Shown here piece by piece: positions 1 to 4,685 of a stretch of DNA of 11,999 nt. Location of the stretch: contig JAURKF010000329.1 in assembly GCA_030831885.1 (NCBI GenBank), forward strand, positions 1 to 11,999, written 5' to 3'. Positions within the stretch are counted from its first letter, which is position 1; the number at the start of each line of letters is the position of its first letter. Source of the DNA: Flavobacteriales bacterium (GTDB lineage: Bacteria > Bacteroidota > Bacteroidia > Flavobacteriales > UA16). The translations under genes and the position numbers were made by a program. The notes under the pieces are model-generated. The model had not been told where the DNA came from. It searched no databases and worked only from the letters and a program-made list of their open reading frames with translations.

Positions 1-1
1 A

Positions 2-1867
2 GGTTACAACGAAACTGACCTTGTCGACTATCACACAAAAAACCTGAAGGTAAGTTCAGCAGTCTATTTTCGTTTGAAACCGGAGCTTGAGTTTGAATCA
101 CCCGAGTTGATTTTGCAAACAAATGTTGGTCAGGGAACAACCGTCTTTCAGGGCGACAATCGATTCAGTCTTCGTAATATTCTTTTCTATCAGAACAGGA
201 TTGAGCTGCGAAAAAATAATCGGTATTACCTGAGGTTTTATTCTACACATGAAGATGCGGGCGACAGCTACGACCCTTACTTCACTGCAAAGCGATTGCA
301 AGATGCAGCGCGATCTAATGAAGACTGGGCTTCAGTTTATATCAAATATTGGCAGCAAAATATTGTTCCGCGAATGAATGCGCTCGGATATCCGGAGCTT
401 GAAATGAATCCCGATTGGCCCGGCCCTTTAGTTGATCCGCTTTATCTGCAATTCTATTTGCCCTACAGCAATACAGAATGGATGAGTACCTATCAGGATT
501 CACTTCGAACTTGGCATCGATGGGTGGAAAATTTGACCAACAATGGTAACGCTGGAATTCCTATGGATACGCTGGGATATTTTGCTCCCGGTTCGAATGA
601 ATTTGAGCAAGCCTTCAATCGGATCGTTTCGTCCAAAAACAATGAGGCAGAAGGAGGGACTAGGTTCTATGATCGTTCGGCATTGTATCAGTTGCAAGGA
701 GAATATCGCTGGACTTTTGTCAAACTCGATGAATTAAGGGCGGGATTCAGTGGCCGCCTATATACCCCGGATTCTGACGGAACGATTTTCATTGATACGC
801 TTATCCGGACAATTTCAGGTGATGCCACAACCGGTTTTGATACGACCTACACGAAGAACAAATTCACCAATTACCAATATGGTGCGTACATTGGAGCAGA
901 GAAAAAATTCGACAATAAGTGGATAGTAGGAGCAACATTGCGAGTCGATAAGAATGAAAATTTCCTTCCCGTTATTTCTCCTGCGGCCTCGGTTGTGTAT
1001 TCTCCACGAAAGGATCATTTTTGGAGGTTATCCTTTACCAGCGCGTTGCGCAACCCAACACTTACCGATCAGTATCTTAACCTCAACGTTGGGCCTGCGA
1101 TTCTTCGTGGTAATTTGCAAGGTGTCGATAGTCTCATAACGGTTGCCTCATTCAGCGAATGGCGCGATACTCAAAAGGCTTCGTCCTTACGCTATTTCAA
1201 CATTGATCCAATTCGCCCGGAACAAGCTCAATCGCTTGAGTTTGGATATAGAGCTACATTGGCTGAGCGTGTGTTCCTCGACGTCTCGGCATTTGCTTCT
1301 TACTATAAATACTTCATCGGATATCGAATTGGAATAGATGCTCCATTTGATTCTTCAGGTCAAATCCAGAATTTGTCCCAAATCAGAGTGTATCGGTATG
1401 CTGCCAATAGTCAAAGTGATGTGGTTACTCAAGGAGCCAACATAGGAGTAAACTACTACTATTGGAAGCAACATGCTGTTACGTTCAATTACTCCTATAA
1501 TAAACTGCTGTTGAAGGATAATGAAGATGCTATAATTCCTGCCTTCAATACACCCATTCATAAACTCAATATTGGCTTGAATGGCCGCGAACTTTGGCCT
1601 AATGCTGCAGGGAACACCTGGGGTTATGCGTTGAATTACAAATGGGTCGATTCCTATTTTTGGGAAGGCTCACCGCAATTTACCGGTCCGGTGCCTTCAT
1701 TCGACTTGTTGGATGTTCAGGTTAATTATACCTTGAAAAAAATTGGTATAAACTTCAAAGTGGGTTGTGCTAACTTACTTAATAACCTACACATAGAGGC
1801 CTATGGTGGTCCGTTGATCGGTCGGATGGCCTTTGCTGCAATTCAATACGACTGGGCGAAAAAGTGA
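2..1867 (+). CDS. TonB-dependent outer-membrane receptor, C-terminal beta-barrel part (5' truncated by window)
   Basis: The frame is open from base 2 to the TGA at 1865-1867, giving about 621 residues. No start is needed inside the window, because the gene clearly begins upstream and the signal peptide and plug domain are missing. The visible part is a run of alternating aromatic strands, as in a 22-strand barrel, with long hydrophilic loops. One loop of about 130 residues, rich in Trp and Tyr, lies near bases 270-680. 'SALRNPTLTDQYLNLNVGP' and 'RPEQAQSLEFGYRATLAERVFLDVS' match the conserved FRxPT and PE-S-x-E-G motifs of TonB-dependent receptors. 'GCANLLNNLHIEAYGGPLIGR' matches the usual final strands. 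The protein ends DWAKK rather than in a terminal Phe. Such receptors import bulky substrates across the outer membrane using TonB energy. Nothing visible identifies the substrate. A possible terminator follows the stop. Confidence 0.88.
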   Translation, partial: GYNETDLVDYHTKNLKVSSAVYFRLKPELEFESPELILQTNVGQGTTVFQGDNRFSLRNILFYQNRIELRKNNRYYLRFYSTHEDAGDSYDPYFTAKRLQDAARSNEDWASVYIKYWQQNIVPRMNALGYPELEMNPDWPGPLVDPLYLQFYLPYSNTEWMSTYQDSLRTWHRWVENLTNNGNAGIPMDTLGYFAPGSNEFEQAFNRIVSSKNNEAEGGTRFYDRSALYQLQGEYRWTFVKLDELRAGFSGRLYTPDSDGTIFIDTLIRTISGDATTGFDTTYTKNKFTNYQYGAYIGAEKKFDNKWIVGATLRVDKNENFLPVISPAASVVYSPRKDHFWRLSFTSALRNPTLTDQYLNLNVGPAILRGNLQGVDSLITVASFSEWRDTQKASSLRYFNIDPIRPEQAQSLEFGYRATLAERVFLDVSAFASYYKYFIGYRIGIDAPFDSSGQIQNLSQIRVYRYAANSQSDVVTQGANIGVNYYYWKQHAVTFNYSYNKLLLKDNEDAIIPAFNTPIHKLNIGLNGRELWPNAAGNTWGYALNYKWVDSYFWEGSPQFTGPVPSFDLLDVQVNYTLKKIGINFKVGCANLLNNLHIEAYGGPLIGRMAFAAIQYDWAKK

Positions 1868-1914
1868 ATTGCCGTGGGCTCTGTTTAAAAGTATGCTTTT
1901 TGGCAATTTTTTTT
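1867..1914 (+). terminator. possible intrinsic terminator after the first receptor gene
   Basis: The arms AATTGCC (1867-1873) and GGCAATT (1902-1908) can pair over 7 bp. A second small hairpin lies inside: AAAAG (1887-1891), loop TATG, CTTTT (1896-1900). The outer right arm runs into eight T residues (1907-1914). The left arm starts on the last base of the receptor stop codon. The inner loop is asymmetric and the stem is AT-rich, so strength is uncertain. If real, it separates the receptor from the downstream hydrolase gene. Confidence 0.45.
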
Positions 1915-1968
1915 AGAGTGATTTTTTATAGATTGCCATTCAAATCACAAATAATTAATCTTTTAACC

Positions 1969-3498
1969 ATGAACAGAATTTCTACTCTTTTGCTAGCTAT
2001 TGCTATTGCTTCATGTTCGGGAGCTTGGGGTCAGCGATACCTTACGGAGGTATTTACTGATGTCACCGTGCAATCGGACGTGATGTATGGAATCAATGCT
2101 ACTGTGTTGGCTTACCCTCAATTGGGCGAGGCCATTCCTCAACCCCTTATGATGGATGTATATACACCATCCGGAGATACAGAAACCAGTCGTCCGTTGG
2201 TGCTCTATTTCCACACAGGTAATTTCTTGCCAACCCCGCAAAACGGAAGTCCAAGCGGAACTAAAACGGATTTGAATGTTGTTGAAATGTGCTCACGCCT
2301 TGCCCGAATGGGGTATGTAGTGGCCTCTTGCGACTATCGTTTAGGCTGGAATCCGGTTGCGACAACTCAGGATGAACGCGTATATACACTCATCAATGCT
2401 GCGTATCGCGGTGTTCAAGATTGCCGCACTGCCATCCGCTATTTCCGCAGAACTGAGGCTGAGAATAATAATCCCTTCGGAATTGATCCGACACGCATCT
2501 GTGTTTGGGGACAAGGCACCGGAGGTTACATTTCATTTGCAGCAGCCACCATCAATGAATATGCTGACATCGCTATTCCTAAGTTCACCCAACTGCTGGA
2601 AATTCCGGCAGGATCAGGAAATTTTGTTCCAGTACCTATGGTTCTTGAACAGGTAAACGGAGATATTTACGGTACTTCAGTAGGTATCAATCCGAACGAT
2701 GGTGATACGTTGTGTTATCCAAATCACGTGGGCTATTCATCAGACTTTAATGTAATGGTCAACATGGGCGGTGCATGCGGTGATAGTTCTTGGGTAACAT
2801 CTGAGGATGTGCCGATGATTTCATTCCATTCACCTACAGATCCTTTTGCTCCTTACAATATCGGAACTGTGATTGTTCCCGGATTCAATTTGCCTGTTGT
2901 TGAAGTAAGCGGAAGCTATCATGTTCAGCAAATGGCTGCAGCCTTCGGTTTGAATGCGTCATTCGCTGCCGCAGATGCTGCCGGAGATGTTTATACTACT
3001 CAGGCCAACACCTACAACAATGGCTATTCTGGCTTGTACCCGTTGAATCGCCCTGCAGGCTCGGAAGCAGATAGCGCCCCATGGGAATGGTGGACTGCTG
3101 ATAATCCGAACAACAGCAATGGCCTCCTTACCAATCCTGATATGTCCGAGATGAAAGGTATGACCTATCTGGATTCTATTCAGGCATATGCTGCTCCACG
3201 TATAATGTGTGCACTTGACTTGGCTGGTAGCCCTTGCCTGCCTATTAATGTAGGCGAAGCTGAAGCAACTTTGAAAATATTCCCTAATCCATCTCAAGGA
3301 TTATTTACCATTCAGGCGGGCAATCAGGATGCTATTCGTCTGATTGAAGTTTTTGATTTAATGGGGAAGCGCGTAATGAGTTTCAATCCAAACTCGGCGA
3401 TTACATCCTTTGATTTGAGTATGTTCCCGAATGGAATGTACACATTGAGATTAAAGAATGATTCCAACGTTCAGTCGATGCTTATTCAGAAGCTGTAA
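1969..3498 (+). CDS. secreted alpha/beta-hydrolase-fold protein with T9SS sorting domain; nucleophile Ser replaced by Gly
   Basis: The protein has 509 residues counting from ATG 1969. This start is chosen because it opens a standard signal peptide (MNRISTLLLAIAIASCSGAWG, then Q22). The same frame is open back to a GTG at 1864, but those extra residues would hide the signal and would overlap the previous stop. The core follows the carboxylesterase pattern: 'VLYFHTGNF' (His82-Phe86, oxyanion-hole region), 'CDYRLGW', 'GVQDCRTAIRYFRR', then 'FGIDPTRICVWGQGTGGY'. The nucleophile elbow, normally GxSxG, reads G-Q-G-T-G with Gly183 in the Ser position. A plausible acid (Asp291 in SPTDPFAP) and base (His318 in GSYHV, the last His) are kept. 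Residues 435-509 (LKIFPNPSQGLF... to MLIQKL) form a type A T9SS sorting domain, so the protein should be exported by Sec and then moved to the surface or released. The substrate is unknown. It may be a pseudo-enzyme or use a different nucleophile. Confidence 0.85.
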   Translation: MNRISTLLLAIAIASCSGAWGQRYLTEVFTDVTVQSDVMYGINATVLAYPQLGEAIPQPLMMDVYTPSGDTETSRPLVLYFHTGNFLPTPQNGSPSGTKTDLNVVEMCSRLARMGYVVASCDYRLGWNPVATTQDERVYTLINAAYRGVQDCRTAIRYFRRTEAENNNPFGIDPTRICVWGQGTGGYISFAAATINEYADIAIPKFTQLLEIPAGSGNFVPVPMVLEQVNGDIYGTSVGINPNDGDTLCYPNHVGYSSDFNVMVNMGGACGDSSWVTSEDVPMISFHSPTDPFAPYNIGTVIVPGFNLPVVEVSGSYHVQQMAAAFGLNASFAAADAAGDVYTTQANTYNNGYSGLYPLNRPAGSEADSAPWEWWTADNPNNSNGLLTNPDMSEMKGMTYLDSIQAYAAPRIMCALDLAGSPCLPINVGEAEATLKIFPNPSQGLFTIQAGNQDAIRLIEVFDLMGKRVMSFNPNSAITSFDLSMFPNGMYTLRLKNDSNVQSMLIQKL

Positions 3499-3518
3499 TG
3501 ACAGAATAATGATGCATT

Positions 3519-3548
3519 AAAAAAGGGGGCTATCAGCCCCCTTTTTTT
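3519..3548. terminator. bidirectional intrinsic terminator between convergent genes
   Basis: The stem GGGGGCT (3525-3531) pairs with AGCCCCC (3535-3541) around the 3-nt loop ATC. A run of A (3519-3524) stands on the left and a run of T (3542-3548) on the right, so either strand shows a GC-rich hairpin followed by a U tract. It lies about 20 bases from the stop of the plus-strand hydrolase gene and about 20 bases from the stop of the minus-strand DUF1573 gene. It fits termination of both. Confidence 0.93.
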
Positions 3549-3568
3549 ATTCTTTATTCATCTGCAAA

Positions 3569-4021
3569 TCACTGCTTGGCTGGAGCGCCAACTGGAGTTT
3601 TTTCCGGGGCACCTGAAGGAGCTTGGCCTGGGTCAGGACCAACATTTCCTTTGATGGTTACCACTTTCATCGGAGCATTGACTGCGTTCGAATTAATAGT
3701 AACTGATTTTTGGAAGGGACCAGGACGCTTGGTGTCATACTTCACATCAATGAGTGAAGAAGCACCGGGTGCTATTGGATTGGGATCGCACTTTGGGACT
3801 GTGCAACCACATGAACCTTGGCAATTGGTAATAATAAGGGGCTCTGTTCCTGTATTAGTTACCTTAAACTGGCAGGCACCATTTGCATCAAATGCAATAT
3901 CACCATAGTCATGTGTGTCCTTATCCACGGTGATAGCCGGCCCTGTTACCAATTCAGGCTGAGCAAAAGCCGCTGATGAAATACCGAGTGCTATTGAAAG
4001 ACAGAATATTATTTTTTTCAT
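3569..4021 (-). CDS. DUF1573 family exported protein, copy A
   Basis: The protein has 150 residues. Residues 1-20 are a signal peptide (MKKIIFCLSIALGISSAAFA) with predicted cleavage before Gln21. The mature part is one DUF1573 domain, an Ig-like beta-sandwich: 'DKDTHDYGDI', 'CQFKVTNTGTEPLIITNC', 'GSCGCTVPKCDPNPIAPG', 'VKYDTKRPGPFQKSVTINSNA', 'IKGNVGPDP'. The cysteines are Cys50 and a CX3CXCX4C cluster (Cys67, 71, 73, 78). The last 20 or so residues are rich in Pro, Ala and Gly (APSGAPEK type) and probably unstructured. The function of DUF1573 is not established; Bacteroidota genomes often have several copies. It follows its paralogue (copy B) after a 60-bp gap with no clear promoter, so it is probably co-transcribed, and it ends at the bidirectional terminator. 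It could be periplasmic or surface-exposed; there is no lipobox. Confidence 0.9.
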   Translation of the reverse strand: MKKIIFCLSIALGISSAAFAQPELVTGPAITVDKDTHDYGDIAFDANGACQFKVTNTGTEPLIITNCQGSCGCTVPKCDPNPIAPGASSLIDVKYDTKRPGPFQKSVTINSNAVNAPMKVVTIKGNVGPDPGQAPSGAPEKTPVGAPAKQ

Positions 4022-4081
4022 AAAGCTTTATTTTCAGGAGTTTCGACGAATAGTCTTGTATTGAAAATCTTATACGAATGA

Positions 4082-4552
4082 TTAATTACCACCCGCTGGA
4101 GCACCTGCAGGAGCTTTTTCAGGAGCACCGCTAGGAGCAGCGTTAGGGTCAGGACCAACATTACCCTTGATACGAACAACCTTTACAGGCTCATTCGAAG
4201 CGTTGGAGTTAATGGTTACAGACTTATTGATTGGTCCGGGGCGCTTGGTATCGTACTTTACAGTTATGATAGAGCTTTCACCGGGCAATATTGGGTTTGG
4301 ATCACATTTAGGTACCGTGCAACCGCATGAACCTTTACACTTGCTCATAATGAGTGGTTCTGTTCCGGTATTAGTCACTTTGAATTCACAGGTTCCATCT
4401 CCTGCGTAAGGAATATCGCCATAATCGTGGACTTCCTTGTCTACCATAATCGCTGCTTTAGAAGGTGCCGGGGTAGTGTTTTCCGGGGCTTGAGCAGAAA
4501 CAATTGAAAATGCACCGAGCGCTATGGCCATGGTGAGAAATACTTTTTTCAT
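4082..4552 (-). CDS. DUF1573 family exported protein, copy B
   Basis: The protein has 156 residues, with signal peptide MKKVFLTMAIALGAFSIVSA and predicted cleavage before Gln21. It is a close paralogue of the next gene downstream: over the 120-residue mature alignment I count about 90 identities and no internal gap. It keeps 'DKEVHDYGDI', 'FKVTNTGTEPLI', the cluster CX3CXCX4C (Cys72, 76, 78, 83), 'KYDTKRPGP' and 'KSVTINSNA', plus the Pro-Ala-Gly tail. Cys55 is also shared. Divergence is concentrated in the N-terminal linker and at scattered exposed positions, so both copies look functional. A good TACATTTG element lies about 33 bases upstream of the ATG, so this gene probably heads a two-gene unit. 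Its biochemical role is unknown. Confidence 0.9.
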   Translation of the reverse strand: MKKVFLTMAIALGAFSIVSAQAPENTTPAPSKAAIMVDKEVHDYGDIPYAGDGTCEFKVTNTGTEPLIMSKCKGSCGCTVPKCDPNPILPGESSIITVKYDTKRPGPINKSVTINSNASNEPVKVVRIKGNVGPDPNAAPSGAPEKAPAGAPAGGN

Positions 4553-4584
4553 CGAATTACTTTTTTTTGAATGGTTAGCTTTTT

Positions 4585-4592
4585 CAAATGTA
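4585..4592 (-). promoter_or_regulatory. Bacteroidota-type -7 element for the DUF1573 pair
   Basis: Read on the minus strand the sequence is TACATTTG, a perfect match to the Bacteroidota -7 consensus TAnnTTTG. It sits about 33 bases upstream of the ATG at 4552, which leaves a leader of about 25 bases. No exact TTG is present at the expected -33 distance. Instead the inverted repeat at 4606-4636 covers that region. The leader is A-rich before the start and has no Shine-Dalgarno motif. Confidence 0.55.
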
Positions 4593-4605
4593 CAGATAAC
4601 TTCGA

Positions 4606-4636
4606 TTAAATGGTTTAGTGGTTAACTAAACTTTAA
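4606..4636. repeat. imperfect inverted repeat upstream of the DUF1573 promoter
   Basis: GTTTAGT (4613-4619), loop GGTTA, ACTAAAC (4625-4631) form a 7-bp stem. It is extended by TTAAA (4606-4610) pairing with TTTAA (4632-4636) across a TG bulge. There is no T tract on either side, so it is a poor intrinsic terminator. It overlaps the place where the -33 box of the DUF1573 promoter should be, so an operator site is possible. It also lies within the leftover 3' region of the upstream 992-residue gene. Confidence 0.5.
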
Positions 4637-4685
4637 CAGCTCTGTGCATCGTTTGAGCGCTTACCGAAAATTGTGCCAAAGGAAA

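Noticed and set aside
2014..2018. Possible lipobox IASC in the signal peptide of the hydrolase (Cys16)
   Set aside because: The sequence matches a loose lipobox. However, the T9SS sorting domain and the AWG|Q site typical of the other exported proteins here favour signal peptidase I. I cannot exclude lipidation, but it is the weaker reading.
2959..3297. Minus-strand open frame of 112 codons inside the hydrolase gene
   Set aside because: It is antisense to the well-supported hydrolase gene and has no promoter, no recognisable domain and a low-complexity composition.
3576..3908. Plus-strand open frame of 110 codons across the DUF1573 copy A gene
   Set aside because: It is exactly antisense to a gene with a signal peptide and a recognised domain. 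Its protein has no known motif, and a similar antisense frame appears opposite copy B only because the two genes are duplicates.
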